Shown here: positions 1 through 11,356 of the stretch, in pieces
Layout: every line of letters starts with the position of its first letter
Numbering within the stretch: the first letter of the stretch is position 1
Assembly: GCA_951799425.1 (NCBI GenBank)
Contig: OX637405.1
Span: 22,074,589-22,138,588, forward strand
Direction: 5' to 3'
DNA length: 64,000 nucleotides
DNA from: Ilex aquifolium
Lineage: Eukaryota; Streptophyta; Magnoliopsida; Aquifoliales; Aquifoliaceae
Program-made: the position numbers and the translations under genes
The notes under the pieces: generated by a model
Seen by the model: the letters and a program-made list of their open reading frames with translations, nothing else
Told to the model about the DNA's origin: nothing
The model's database searches: none

Positions 1-1230
1 ATTGTTGGACAAGGGTTACATTAGACTGAGTACCTCACCTTGGGGCGCTCCGGTATTATTTGCCAAGAAGAAGGACAAGAACCTTAGACTGTGTATAGAC
101 TACCGACAGTTGAAACGAGTTACCATCAAGAATAGGTACCCATTGTCGCGGATTGATGACTTGTTCGATCAATTAAGAGGGGCACGAGTCTACTCCAAGA
201 TAGATCTGTACACGGGATACCACTAGCTGAGGATTAGGGCGGCAGATATCCCTAAGATGGTGTTTAGGACGCGATACGGGCATTTCGAGTTTACTATGAT
301 GCAATTTAGATTGACGAATGCCCCGGCGACATTCATTGATCTCATGCATTGGGTGTTCCATCCCTATCTTGATCAGTTTGTCGTCGTCTTTGTTGATAAC
401 ATCCCGATCTACTGCAAGTCTGAGGAGGAGTATGATGGTCACTTGAGGATTGTTCTTCTGACCTTGAGGGATCACCAGTTGTATGCTAAGTTCAGCAAGT
501 ATGAATTTTGGCTGATGGAAATGAAATTTCTAGAACACTTAGTGTTAGCTTCGGGTGTGTCAGTAGACATGGAGAAGGTAGAGGTAATTATAAGTGGCGA
601 AAGGCCTAAGTCAGTCTTCGAGATACGTAATTTCTGGGGATTGGCAGGATATTACTGGAGGTTCATTGAGGACTTCTCACGGTTAGCCGCACCAATGACA
701 GGGTTGATTAAAAAAGAGGTCAAATTACAGTGGGATGACTCGTGTGAGAGGGCATTCCAAGAGTTGAAGAGGAGACTAACTTCAACTCCTATTCTTATAG
801 TACAAGAGAGAGGGCAGAGGTACACAGTCTTTTGTGATGCGTTGAAAGACAGACTAGGATGTGTTTTGATGCAGTCCGGAAGGGTGGTAGCTTACGGTTC
901 TCGACAGTTGAAGGCTACGAGAAGAACTACCCTATACACGACATGGATTTGGCGGCTGTTGTCTTTTCCTTGAAGACATAACACCACTATTTGTACGAAG
1001 AACATTTTTAGGTGTTTTCAAACCACGAGAGTTTGAAGTACATCTTCACACAATGGGACCTCAACATGAGGCAGTGCAAGTGGATGGAGTACCTGGAGGA
1101 TTATGACTTCACTTTGCATTACCATCCCAGTAAGGCAAATGTGGTGGCTGATGCACTCAGTTGGAAGTCATGCGGAATCTTGGCTAGTATAGCTTTCTGG
1201 GAGTGGCGGATACTCAAGACTGTGGGATAG
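1..1230 (+). pseudogene. Chromovirus A reverse transcriptase and RNase H remnant
   Basis: This is the middle and C-terminal part of a Ty3/Gypsy RT, then RNase H. The fingers/palm segment (1-226, [12 protein letters not shown] and [17 protein letters not shown]) ends in an in-frame TAG. The next part (233-973) carries the catalytic box as FVDNIPIY, where the family has (Y/F)-x-D-D, so the second catalytic Asp is replaced by Asn. The connection and RNase H part follows ([17 protein letters not shown]). A frameshift near 915 breaks it. The last piece (1012-1230) matches the usual [17 protein letters not shown] block. The copy at 10130-11188 aligns along its length and keeps FVDD. Confidence 0.92.
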
Positions 1231-1239
1231 TCCTGCCAG

Positions 1240-2742
1240 CACTATAGGGGTCAGGCTCATGGCACTTTGGGGAGTTTGGTGGCTACACCTTCCCTATTGA
1301 GCAGCATGATCGAGTCCCAAGGGCAAGATACGGAGATATTGTCCATCAGGGACCGGGTACAGTTAGGTACGAGTGATGTGGGCTAGGCCATTCACGTCGA
1401 TAACAGTCTTCGATACAGGGGAAGGATTGTGGTTCCCTAGTCTGGGGATCTGAGAAAGGAGATCCTCAAGGAGTTTTAATGCTCCAGTTTTGTTGAGCAT
1501 CCAAGTGGCAAAAAGATGTATTATGATCTTCGCCTCCAGTATTATTAGAGCGGGATGAAGAAAAACGTTGGAGACTTTGTTAGTAGATGTCTCACGTGTC
1601 AGCAGGTCAAGACTGAGCAACAGAGACCAGCAGAATTACTCCAACCTTTGGAGGTGGCTGAGTGGAAGTGGGAATACGTCACTATGGATTTTGTGACCCA
1701 CTTGTCACGAACTTCGCATGGGCACGATGCGGTGTGGGAGATAGTGGACTAACTTAGAAAGTCGGCACACTTTTTGGCTATGCGGATGACCTTCACACTA
1801 GAGGAATTCTATAGGTTGTATATACGAAAGATAGTCCAGTTACACGGGGTACCCATATCTATAGTATCAGATTAAGATCCCAGGTTCACGACCCATTTTT
1901 GGGAGAGATTTCAACGGGCTATGAGGACATAATTGATGATGAGCACATCTTTTCATCCCCAGATGGACGGTCAGTCGGAGAGAACCATCCAGATTTTAGA
2001 GGACATGCTATGGGCATGCGTCCTTGACCTCAAGGGTAGCTGGGAAGAGCAATTACCATTAGTGGAATTCGCCTACAACAATAGTTATCAAGCGAGTATA
2101 CAGATGACACCCTATGAGGTACTTTATAGGAGGAAGTGCCATTCTCCGGTTTGTTGGACGAAGGTTGAAAAGAGACCTTCTATGGGTCCATATTTAATCA
2201 GAGAGACCTCGAAGAAGGTGGATTTGATACAGAAGAGCCTTTTCACGGCTCAGAGATGGCAGAAGAGCTACGCTGATAGGCGGCGACGACCTTTGGAGTT
2301 CGAGGTTGGAGATCACGTCTTCTTGAAGGTAATATCTATAAGGGGGGTGGTCAGCTTTGGGAAGCAAGGAAAACTATCTTCGAGGTATATCGAGCCCTTT
2401 GAGGTGCTCGAGAGGGTTAGTACAGTCGCTTACTGGTTGGCATTACTGCCAAATCTATCGGATGTTCAAGCGGTGTTTCATGTCTCCATTCTCAGGAAAT
2501 AAACTCCAGATCCTACACAAGTGGTGGATTGGGGTGAGCTGGTTGTTAATGCGGATGAGACCTTTGAGGAGGGACCGGTGCGTATCATGGATAGCCGAGA
2601 GTAGGTTTTGCTAGGCAAGACCGTTAGGCTAGTGAAGGTGCTGTGGCAGCACCGTGGTGTGGAGGAAGTGACATGGGAGCATGAGGACACTATACGTGCC
2701 AGTTATCCGTTCTTGTTCGAGGATGGAGGTACTTTCTTATAG
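1240..2742 (+). pseudogene. Chromovirus A integrase with chromodomain, broken
   Basis: Pieces of one integrase can be read in order. The zinc-binding end has RCLTCQQVKTEQQRP near 1585. The core has TMDFV near 1683, an SD-stop-DPRF block near 1868 and the Glu in QSERTIQ near 1975. The linker GKLSSRYIEPFEVLERV is followed by FHVSILRK near 2480. The C-terminal chromodomain-like part (about 2578-2740) reads KTVRLVKVLWQHRGVEEVTWE and ends in FLFEDG. In-frame stops at about 1750, 1875, 1933, 2501 and 2604 show it is a pseudogene. The chromodomain is the part that in this family targets integration to methylated-histone chromatin. Confidence 0.92.
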
Positions 2743-2825
2743 TCATAAGGCATTATATGACTTGTTGTATATGAATGTGGTTATATGTGTAGGTGTGTGT
2801 AAATTTCAGTGATAAAATTTCTTTT

Positions 2826-2837
2826 AAGGGGGAAGAA
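2826..2837 (+). other. Polypurine tract of chromovirus A
   Basis: The purine run AAGGGGGAAGAA lies immediately before the LTR start TGTAAAACC. This is the expected plus-strand primer position. Confidence 0.88.
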
Positions 2838-3284
2838 TGTAAAACCTAGAAAATTTTAAAAGTTTTATTGTGAAGGGTAAAATAGTAATTAATCGTGATG
2901 GTACGGGTTGAAAACCCGAATTTTTCTAGAATTCGAATGACGAAATGGACCTCACTGTTGGATTTGTCTCGCGAAATCTAGTAACTCAGTCAATTTTTAT
3001 TGAATTCCGAGACAGTCGGATTTTTTGCGTTTTACTATACGATCGGATGTAGCGCGACTAAAATAAATGCAATCAAATTTTATTTGCGGAACCCAAAAAA
3101 TAATTTAAATTTAGTTCAAATAAAATATATTAAACTTAACATAGAACGAGATTTAATTAATTCCAGATCAAATTGGACCAAACACAAAGGAGGACGTGTG
3201 GCACGTTATGAACCAAGTAATTGGAAAGTATAAAAGGGGCAGAAAATCAAATTTTCTTCCCCAATTTTTAGCTGATGTCTGATA

Positions 3285-3306
3285 TAGAGAGAGAGAGAGA
3301 GAGAGA
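3285..3306 (+). repeat. (GA)n microsatellite
   Basis: About eleven GA units in a row lie inside the LTR, downstream of the sequence GTATAAAAGGGGC at 3228-3240. That sequence could be the LTR TATA box, which would put the GA run in the transcribed leader. Confidence 0.9.
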
Positions 3307-4890
3307 AAATCAAGTTCTCCTTCACTTCTCCTTGCGATCTAGGATAATCTATTCCTCGGATTGTTTTGGGCCAAGAACAAAAAGTGTTCTACTTGAAGAG
3401 AGCTACAAACACGTACCAAAGATTGCGGTTTCTCCAAGATCTCAATATCAGGATTTTCGGGATTGAGGCTTTGAAGCTTGAGTTGGGTGATTTGGGACTC
3501 TTTCTACAAGTATTACACTTCAAGATGTAGGGTTCTTCTCCTATCTAGGTTTATTTTCAACCTAGGGTTGTATATGGAATGGGTATCAAGATTAGAGATG
3601 GAATCTCGTGCCTAAATATACTCCTAGTGTAACTAGAGTATAGGAAATGGTATATGAATGGATAAAATCAATTGTAGCACGAATTAAGTTTGTTGAAATT
3701 GTGGTTTGTAATTTCATAAAGAAATGTGTTAAATAGGCCTTCTATCAATTGGGCATGCTATGCGTTTACATGAATTATGTGCCTTGTAGGTGTTTGATAA
3801 AATGCCTAATATGGATTTAAGTATGTTATTTGAATGAGAATGAGATAACATTTTTGGTAGTATTGTGAATTGTGATTATATGCCTATGATATAATTGACA
3901 ATTTGGGAAATATTAGTTGAGATGGAATATGTTCATAATATACTCATGATATGTTGAACATGCTATGGTAGTTGCAATGGTACATTACATTGTATATGCA
4001 CGGGAAGCATCGCATTCGTGGGCATGTGGCATGATTGTGGGTGTGTGCATGGTTTTGATCAAACACTATTCTTGGTAGATGATACGTAGGCTCGACAAAT
4101 TTGGGCTAAGGTTCGACTGAGTCGCATGGATTACATTGAAAACAAGGGTCGAGGTTAGCAAGAAGGGCTAGATTATCCCTCGGTTGCAAGACCTGGTGAT
4201 TTGGATACGCACTCGGTTGGTATTGAGTCCATAAAGTATGTCGGCGTACGCGGAGCCATTGGTGGAAGTTAATAGATGTCGTGTCGGTTAGGTACCCATT
4301 GGTGAAAGTTCATAAATACCTAACCCAAGAAAGACCCGAGATTTATAAATGGTTATTTGATGTGTAACATCAATGGCGGGGCTTGGAATGCCCGGATGCA
4401 TATGCACAACATTGCACGTGGTATGAGAGTCGGTGGAGGGCTTGGATTGCATTGCATGTGTGAGTCTTACCTCATCACATGGCATGTCATTGTGGCATTC
4501 ATTATTGAATTGTATATTCTTGAATGGATGGTGAATTGTGGAATTGAATGCAAACATCTCATATGCATCTAGGTTGGGGAGTATTCTCTTTTAAATATAC
4601 CCTATTGAGCGTGGCTCACCTTTTATGGGAACAACATTTCATGTGCGAGACGAGCGCTGGTGGATGACCTTCACTTGGGCCCTTGTTGATGAAGAAGCCG
4701 AGTAGTGGCTTTGAATTACATTTTTTAATTAAATTGTGTAATTCATTTTGAACTTGTATAATTGTGCCAAGAGTTTTGAAATAGACTCTTATGGACTAGA
4801 ATATGTGTATATGAATGAATGAATGTGTATGAAATGAGTTTGGTTGGACAAAGGTTGAAGTTTGAAAAGAATTGGGAAAAATTTGGGCCT

Positions 4891-5152
4891 AGGTACCGGT
4901 ACCTAAGTGATTAAGTACCGGTACCACGTTGTTGGATGGCCCAGGTACCGGTACCTTGACACACGGGTACCAATACATGGATTCCAGTAGGCTCAGGAAC
5001 TGGTACCACGACATTTAGGTACCGGTACCTAGCAAACAGTGGGTTCAGGTACCGGTACCTAAGTGATTAAGTACCGGTACCTGGCAAATAGAAGGGACCT
5101 GGCAGACAGAAGGCTCAGGTACTGGCACCATGTGTACGAGGTACTAGTACCT
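4891..5152 (+). repeat. GGTACC/ACCGGT palindrome array
   Basis: About 260 bases carry many copies of GGTACCGGTACC or close variants (AAGTACCGGTACC, GGTACTAGTACC, GGTACTGGCACC), separated by non-repeated spacers of about 10-25 bases. It lies close to the 3' end of the LTR. The same motif recurs in an unrelated Athila-like element at 14624-14882. Confidence 0.9.
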
Positions 5153-5478
5153 CTTCTAAAATTCTTTAAAAAATTTATATATAACTCTGCCAAGCCTTCA
5201 GATCTTAAGCCCTCTTGCTTATATTGTGGAATTTGTCAAACATTAAGTCCTAATTTATGGGCATAGACCTTGAAATGGTCAAGTGGTTGACGTGTGTACA
5301 AGTTATGTGTTTGAGAGTGCTCCGGTACAAGCCTGACTTTGCCCAAACTCCGTGTGGGTTACGATCCTGGTGAAGGAGATGCAACGATGTGGTATCATGT
5401 TATGTTGCGGGTATACTTCCGAGGGTTGATGGGTAATCAACGGGTTGTGAAAGGATCCCTGGATTTTGGGGCGTCACA

Positions 5479-6390
5479 ATAAATATTTAATTCTCAATTC
5501 TAGATCCATACCCTAACTAAAAAATACAAAAGAGATTACTTACAAGACATGGTAGATCCCTAAAGCAAAAATAAATAAAAAATTATGATCTAGGATGTTC
5601 TCTCAACAGGTGAGAGCCTTTATTTATACTAAAGTCTAGATATACATAGGAGGTGTAGGGTTGGCTTGGGAGCAATCTTTTTCCAAAAAAGAATATTTTT
5701 AGGTCAAATCTCATGCATCAAATCTTGGGGGCACGGTTACCATATTTGCTCAAATTTCGAGCTCAATTTTTCCCATAGTTAGAGGACAATTCACAACATT
5801 TTCATGAAATACACTTTTATAGCCCCTTGAGATATTTTTTCAAATGCCACAAAAATCAAGTCAATCGGACATCATAGTAAAATGCTATGACCAAAATACG
5901 AAAAATGTATCAAAACCTTATCATTTAGAATACTTTCTTAATCAAGCTTTAAAGAGTTTTCTACTAATTCGAACTCCCACAAGGATTAAACTGCTTCTTT
6001 ATCTTCAAATCTTCATCTCTGAATATTGACCATTCAATCCTTATCAAATATCCCATTCTTCTTGTGTTTGCTTAACTTGAATTATCCATTATTACTTTAA
6101 ATCAACCAAATTACATACAAAATAAATCAAACAAGTAGAAAAAGTATCAAACTAGAAAATACATGAACCCCAAAAACTAAAAAAAAAACCCTAATAAAAT
6201 AAAACAAAAATCCATTTTCTTAGAAATCATGATTGCATTTAGCATATGCAACAAGCCTTTAAACCCCTATGTTCCCCCTAGTGGACTAGTCTCATGAAGG
6301 TTTCTAGTTAAGATACTTAAAAAAATTTCATTAATTTGTATTGTTATTCAAGCGGTATCACTTAGAATGTTTCCTTTTGTCCTTCTGGCA
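5479..6390. other. AT-rich decayed segment, probable Athila-like 3' UTR remnant (minus)
   Basis: No gene is visible. The stretch around 6237-6312 (GCATATGCAACAAGCC and what follows) matches the 3' untranslated region also seen at 36530-36620. It is the reverse complement of the stretch at 17037-17110, which leads directly into an LTR. A minus-strand TATA-like motif lies near 5612. No LTR boundaries could be fixed. Confidence 0.45.
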
Positions 6391-7067
6391 AGGGTTTGAA
6401 GAGGGGCTTGTTAGCTAGGAAAGTCAAGTCAAGGAGGAAGGCGCTGTACTATTAGGCAAGTAATAGTTGTAGTCTCGGATTTCTTCTAGCTTTGGGGATT
6501 TTTTTAACGAGACTTTAGAATTCTAAAAAAGGCTTCAAGCTCAAGTGCAAGTTGAGGAAACTTGTTCAGCTTTACTGCAAGTCTAAAGAAAGAAAGGGAA
6601 AAGCCATTACGAAAAATTTCTGGGAGTTATGAAGGAAGCTTCAAGCTTATATTGGTCATGGGTTGAGAATGGGAATTCAACTCTATGAGATCTAATCTCC
6701 CATTGTTCCTCAGTAGCTCAATGGTAGAGCGGTCGGCTGTTAACTGACTGGTCATAGGTTTTAATCCTACTTGGGGAGATTTGATCAATTCTAAATTAAA
6801 GAATTCCAAATAAAAGGGCTCGCTTTGACCATTAAGAGTAGGTAACCCATTCTCTGTTTTTGTTTCTATTGCATTCTATATCATTGTATCACATTTAGTT
6901 TTGAGAGATTTGAAAATCACCGTCAATACCTCGGTGTACTAAGTTCATACTAAGTCAATATATAAAATTAAAGACTATACGATAGTATTCACATATTGAA
7001 TTCCCATTGAACCTTGTGTGTGGTGTGTAAATAACTATGCATGATCAGATAATCAGTCAAGAATAAC
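6391..7067. other. Organelle-derived insertion candidate around the tRNA-Asn
   Basis: This non-retroelement stretch lies between the decayed segment and the LTR of chromovirus B. Its core is a plastid-type tRNA gene with flanks (6660-6706 and 6779-6860) that look like plastid intergenic sequence. The outer limits are uncertain. A direct plastid transfer, or a mitochondrial transfer that already carried the plastid tRNA, would both fit. No protein-coding gene is seen. Confidence 0.5.
6707..6778 (+). tRNA. trnN-GUU: tRNA-Asn(GUU), plastid type, probably a nuclear-transferred copy
   Basis: The 72-base cloverleaf starts TCCTCAGTAGCTCAATGG and ends CCTACTTGGGGAG. The acceptor stem pairs TCCTCAG near-perfectly with CTTGGGGA, and the anticodon loop reads CTGTTAAC with GTT. 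The sequence is close to the plastid trnN-GUU. The differences I can see are G to A in the D-loop and CG to CA or TT to the right of the anticodon arm. The T-loop TTTTAAT replaces the usual TTCGAAT. These are the C-to-T type changes expected after methylation in nuclear DNA. The altered T-loop makes a working gene unlikely. Confidence 0.85.
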
Positions 7068-7104
7068 TGTAAAAACCCGAGAAATTTAATAACTAAAGTG
7101 AGGG

Positions 7105-7722
7105 GTAAACGACAATTAAGTCGCTAAGCGCAGGTCAAAAGAGTGAATTTTTATATTACTCGGATGACAAAACATACCTCACTGTTGGATTCGTCTCGTG
7201 AAATCTACCCACCTAATCAATTTTCATCGAATTCCGAGATAGTTGAATTTTCGAGTGTTACGATGCATTCGGGTGTCACGTAGTTAAATTTTGTGATCGG
7301 ATTGAATTACGGAATCCTTAATATAATTTAAAGAAAATATTATAAAATTATATGAAATATCACATGTGTCGGGATAGGATTGGTTGGGATTAAAATCGAA
7401 CCAATCAAAAGATGTAAAATGGTAATTAAGCTCTTAAGCGCGGTAAAAAATGCAAATTTTTATATAACTCAGATGAAAATGCAGACCTCACCTTTGAATT
7501 CATCTCCCGAAATCTAGTTACCCCGTCAATTTTTATCAAATTCCGAGACGATCGGATTTTTGAGTGTTACAATGCATTTGGGCACGCGCAATTAAATTCT
7601 ATGATCGGATTCAATTAAGGAACGCGTAATATAATTTAAAATCAATATTATAAAATTATATGAAATATCACATGTGTCGGAATGGTATTGGTTGGGATTA
7701 AAATCGAATCAATCAAAAGATG
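7105..7722 (+). repeat. Tandem duplication of about 309 bases inside LTR B
   Basis: Two successive copies (about 7105-7414 and 7415-7722) contain the same landmarks at a spacing of 308-310 bases: AATTAAG...TAAGCGC, GATCGGATT, TATAAAATTATATGAAATA and AATCAATCAAAAGATG. The LTR at 2838 has only one copy of this part, so the duplication arose in the B lineage. It lies in U3, where it would repeat any enhancer present. Confidence 0.9.
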
Positions 7723-8274
7723 ACACGTGGCCCATTTTGAGCCAATTATATAAAAGGTGAAATTAAGTGGAAGCCTTCTACTTATTTTGATTTCTTCAAA
7801 CTTTCAACAGTAAGAGAGAAAAGTAAAAGGAAGAAAAAAAAATCTTTTTCTTTAAACTTATCCACTTCTTCCTTTGATCTAGCAAGATCTGAGCGATGAC
7901 TCGCCTTAGAGAAAGAACTAAAGTTGCTCATAACGACGAGGGCTATGTTTGGGTACCATCCACGCTCAATTACAATGCATTTCAAAAATTGGATTTTTGG
8001 CTAGGAAGTGAAGAATGCATCGTTTAGCTTCTTCAAGGGTCTCTCTACAACGTGTACACGCTACAAGAGGTAGAGTTTCCTCATATCTAGGTTTACTTTT
8101 AACCTAGGGTTGCTATATGAAATGGGTAGGGCAATGAGTGTGTATATCACATGTTTTTTCTCTTGATTAGTGTGTGTATGTGAGTTGGGTTAAATGTAGG
8201 ATTTATAGTTAATTCTTTACTTTGTGGGATCCTATTATGATTAATTTTTATGTGTTAGAATTAGTGATTTAAAG

Positions 8275-8409
8275 GATGTTAATTGTAAATTAGCATGGGC
8301 TTGATGAATTTATGACATATCAAGTTTAATTGATTTGTTAGCATGTTAATTGTAAATTAGCATGGCCTTGATGAATTTATGACTTATCAAGTTTAATTGA
8401 TTTTTTAGC
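8275..8409 (+). repeat. Tandem duplication of 67 bases inside LTR B
   Basis: The block AATTGTAAATTAGCATGG through AAGTTTAATTGATTT occurs twice at an offset of 67 bases (8281 and 8348), nearly identical. Confidence 0.88.
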
Positions 8410-9773
8410 ATGTGATATGGGTATGAGTCCAAATGTATGTTAAATAGATTATTTTATGTATGCTATGTGTTTACATTTTATGCCTACTAAGTGTTTGGGT
8501 AAATGCTTAAGTAAAGATAAGTATTTTATTTGGATAGTGATGATATATAGCATGCATGGTGATGTTTATGAAATATTATTATATGCTTTATGATATGATT
8601 AAAATTATGATTAAATGGAGTTGCAATTGTAAATCTCATTTGCATATGCATGGGTTGCGCTACATTCATGGGCATTGACATGGTTGGGAGTGTGTGCATA
8701 GTATGAAATCAGTCACCACATACGTGAGTTGATTATGGGCTAGGAAAATTCGGACTTAGGTCTGGTAGAGTCGCACAGATAATTAAATGGATAAACGTGT
8801 CAGGGGTTAGCAAGAAGGGCTAGACTCTCCCTCGGATGCAAGACCTGGTTACTTGATTTATACACTTTCTGGTGGTGAAATTCCAGAAAATTTTAACAGC
8901 GAAATCAGAGCCACATGTGGAATATCTTAAAGATCTGTTGATGGAGTGGTGTTCCATTGGTGAAATAACATAAATCACAGCCCCACAAAGACAAAAAAAT
9001 GAATTAAATGGTCATTGGGTGTACATAAGGCCAATGACGGGGGACTTGTAATGCCTAGTGTCTTGCATGACATCATATCATGTGTCGTGCATTGGGAACC
9101 CAGGGGAGGATTCAGTGTTGGACATGCATACATGAGACATTATTCATGTTTTGCTTATGTTGTAGCATTGTAAATGTTACTTGTGACGATATGTGACATA
9201 ACATTATACATACATTTCATATGCATTTGGGTTGGGAGATATTCTCCATAGGAGATACCTAATTGAGCATGGCACACCCTTTATGAGAATATATTTCAGG
9301 TATCGGATAGACATCCGCAAGAGGCCCTAACTTGGGCCCGTTTTGATGATAGAGCTGGACTATGGCTCTTATTTTTGATGTTGTAGTTTTTGTTTCTATT
9401 TACATTGGCCTTGTATAAATTTATTAAAAAAAACTTGTGTTTGAATTAAGGCATGTATATGGGACTCTTTTGGACATTTATTCTTTTATGAATGAATTTA
9501 TGCATAGATGATGGTTATGGGTTAGTATTTAATACTATGTGATTGAATAAGGATGAATGGACCCGGTGTGGTCAATATTGTATAAATGCACAACTTGTGT
9601 ATTGGATAGAGCTCCCCGTACAAATGATACTTTGCTCGGATTTTGCTAAGTTAAGGATATCGGTAAATAGGGCATAACGGCGTGGTATCGGGTTATACGG
9701 GAACGAGTATTTTGTAGGTTGATGGGTGATCAACAGGTTAAATGGGACCCCCGGGAATCGGGGCGTCACAACT

Positions 9774-9784
9774 TGGTATCAGAG
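9774..9784 (+). other. Primer binding site, initiator tRNA-Met type
   Basis: TGGTATCAGAG lies three bases after the LTR end at 9770. This is the canonical PBS start for plant elements primed by initiator tRNA-Met. Confidence 0.93.
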
Positions 9785-10129
9785 TTTAGGCTTTAGATCA
9801 TACATGGGTCTCGTGGGAAGTGAGTTCATCATTTTCCGTTACGGGAAGATTGGGTTAGGACATTGCATTCACGAGCATTGCATATTCTTTGTTACGTGCT
9901 ATGTTTGTATGAATATATGTGTGCTTGATAATGAAAAATGTGGAAAACCTAGGTAGAATTATAGCCTTAAGGTTGGAAAAAGAAAGACGCAAAAAAAAAA
10001 AAAAAAAGTAGTAACATGCATCTATAAAAATAGTAAAATTGCATATGCGAGAAAATAGTAACATGCCCTCCATAAAAGTAGTGACGTGGTACATTTCACA
10101 TATTAGGGGCCAAACTAGTAACACACTAA
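9785..10129 (+). other. Leader remnant of chromovirus B
   Basis: About 345 bases lie between the PBS and the RT fragment. They include an A-run at 9992-10007 and imperfect repeats of GTAGTAACATGC (10005-10095). No gag or protease coding is recognisable, so this is a deletion scar plus untranslated leader. Confidence 0.7.
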
Positions 10130-11350
10130 GAACAAGTATCCACTGCCGAGGATCAATGGTCTTTTTGACCAACTGAGAGGGGAACGGGTCTACTCCAAGA
10201 TAGATCTACACACGAGATACCATCAATTGAGAATTAGGGAGGCTAATATCCCTAAGACGGCGTTTAGGACGCGGTACAGGCATTTTAAGTTTGCGGTGAT
10301 GCCTTTTGGGTTAACGAATGCCCTAACGACATTCATGGATCTCATGTGTAGGGTGTTCCAATCCTATTTAGATCAGTTTGTCATAGTCTTTGTTGATGAC
10401 ATTCTAATCTATTCCAAGTCTGAGGAGGAGCATGAGACTCACTTGAGGATTGTTCTTCAGACCTTGAGAGACCATCAATTGTATGCCAAGTTTAGCAAGT
10501 GTGAATTTTGGCTGACGGAGGTGAAGTTTTTGGGTCACGTGGTGTCCGCTTCAGGTGTATCTGTTGACCTGGAGAAGGTAGAGGCAGTGATGAGTTGAGA
10601 GAGTTCGAAGTCAGTCTTCGAGATACACAATTTCTTGGGATTGGCGGGGGTACTATATGAGATTCATCAAGAATTTCTCATGACTAGCAGCACCTATGAC
10701 GAGATTAACCAGGAAATGATTCATGTGAGAGGACATTTCAGGAGTTGAAGAGGAGGCTAACTTCAGCTCCTATTTTGGTTTTGCCAAAGAGATGGCAGAG
10801 GTACATAGTCTTTTGTGATGCCTCGAAAGACAGACTAGGATGTGTTCTGATGCAGTCAGGGAGGGTGGTAGCTTATGGTTCTCGACAGTTGAAGGGCCAC
10901 GAGAAGAACTACCCTATACACAACATGGATTTGGCGGCCGTTGTCTTTACCTTGAAGGCATGACACCACTATTTGTACGGAGAATAGTTTTAGGTGTTTT
11001 CAGACCACGAGAGTTTGAAGTACATCTTCACACAGCGGGACCTCAACATGAGGCAGTGCAAGTGGATGGAGTACCTAGAGGATTACGACTTTACTTTGTA
11101 TTACCACCCTAGTAAGGAAAATGTGTTGGCTGATGCACTCAACCGGAAGTCACAGGGGGTTTTGGCCGGTATAAATTCCCGGGAGTGATAAATGCTCAAG
11201 ATTGTGGGGCAGTTTGGGCTACACTACAGGGGTCAGGTTCAGGGCATTTTGGGCAATCTGGTGGCTACGACTTCCTTACTAACCAGGGTGATCGCGGCCT
11301 AGGGGCAGGACACAGAGATATTGTCCATTAAGGATGGGGTACAATCGGGT
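10130..11350 (+). pseudogene. Chromovirus B RT-RNase H remnant
   Basis: The reading begins inside the RT palm ([26 protein letters not shown]). The catalytic box is [10 protein letters not shown], intact, unlike chromovirus A. The RNase H part has [18 protein letters not shown] and then [17 protein letters not shown]. Breaks include a stop near 10597, frameshifts near 10650 and 10715, and a stop after TLKA at 10961. Sequence similarity to 120-1380 is high throughout. The coding ends at the insertion near 11357, before the integrase. Confidence 0.92.
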
Positions 11351-11356
11351 AACGCT

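Larger units (their letters stand above)
1..5478 (+). mobile_element. Chromovirus A (Ty3/Gypsy, Tekay/Del type), 3' part
   Basis: This is the 3' half of a plus-strand LTR retrotransposon that enters from the left edge. The order is RT, RNase H, integrase, chromodomain, polypurine tract, then a complete 3' LTR. That pol order and the C-terminal chromodomain identify a chromovirus, and the LTR opens with the TGTAAAACC start shared with the copy at 7068. Coding is broken by many stops and frameshifts, so the element is dead. The gag, protease, 5' LTR and left TSD lie outside the window. Confidence 0.93.
2838..5478 (+). repeat. 3' LTR of chromovirus A
   Basis: The LTR runs from TGTAAAACC after the polypurine tract to GGGGCGTCACA at 5478. 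The same terminus at 9770 in chromovirus B is followed by a primer binding site, which confirms the boundary. It holds a (GA)n run near its first quarter and a palindrome array near its 3' end. No gene is seen in it. Confidence 0.9.
7068..9770 (+). repeat. 5' LTR of chromovirus B
   Basis: The LTR starts TGTAAAAACCCGAG, ends GGGGCGTCACA and is directly followed by a primer binding site. It is alignable to the LTR at 2838-5478. It differs by an internal tandem duplication at 7105-7722 and lacks the GGTACC array. The left flank ATAAC (7063-7067) is the candidate target duplication; its partner was not found. Confidence 0.9.
7068..11356 (+). mobile_element. Chromovirus B (Ty3/Gypsy), 5' part, interrupted
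   Basis: This plus-strand element has a complete 5' LTR, an initiator-Met-type primer binding site and an RT-RNase H region. It is cut at about 11357 by Athila-like material D/E; the break follows sequence that aligns with chromovirus A at 1340-1375. Only about 360 bases separate the LTR from mid-RT, so gag, protease and the start of RT have been deleted. The integrase and 3' LTR are not found elsewhere in the window. Confidence 0.88.

Noticed and set aside
2478..2690. Minus-strand Ser/Thr-rich frame
   Set aside because: Antisense of the chromovirus A integrase and chromodomain.
4357..4572. 71-residue frame inside LTR A
   Set aside because: Not conserved in LTR B at the matching place and without recognisable features.
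6627..6809. Minus-strand 60-residue frame over the tRNA
   Set aside because: It crosses the tRNA-Asn gene and its plastid-like flanks; not a protein gene.
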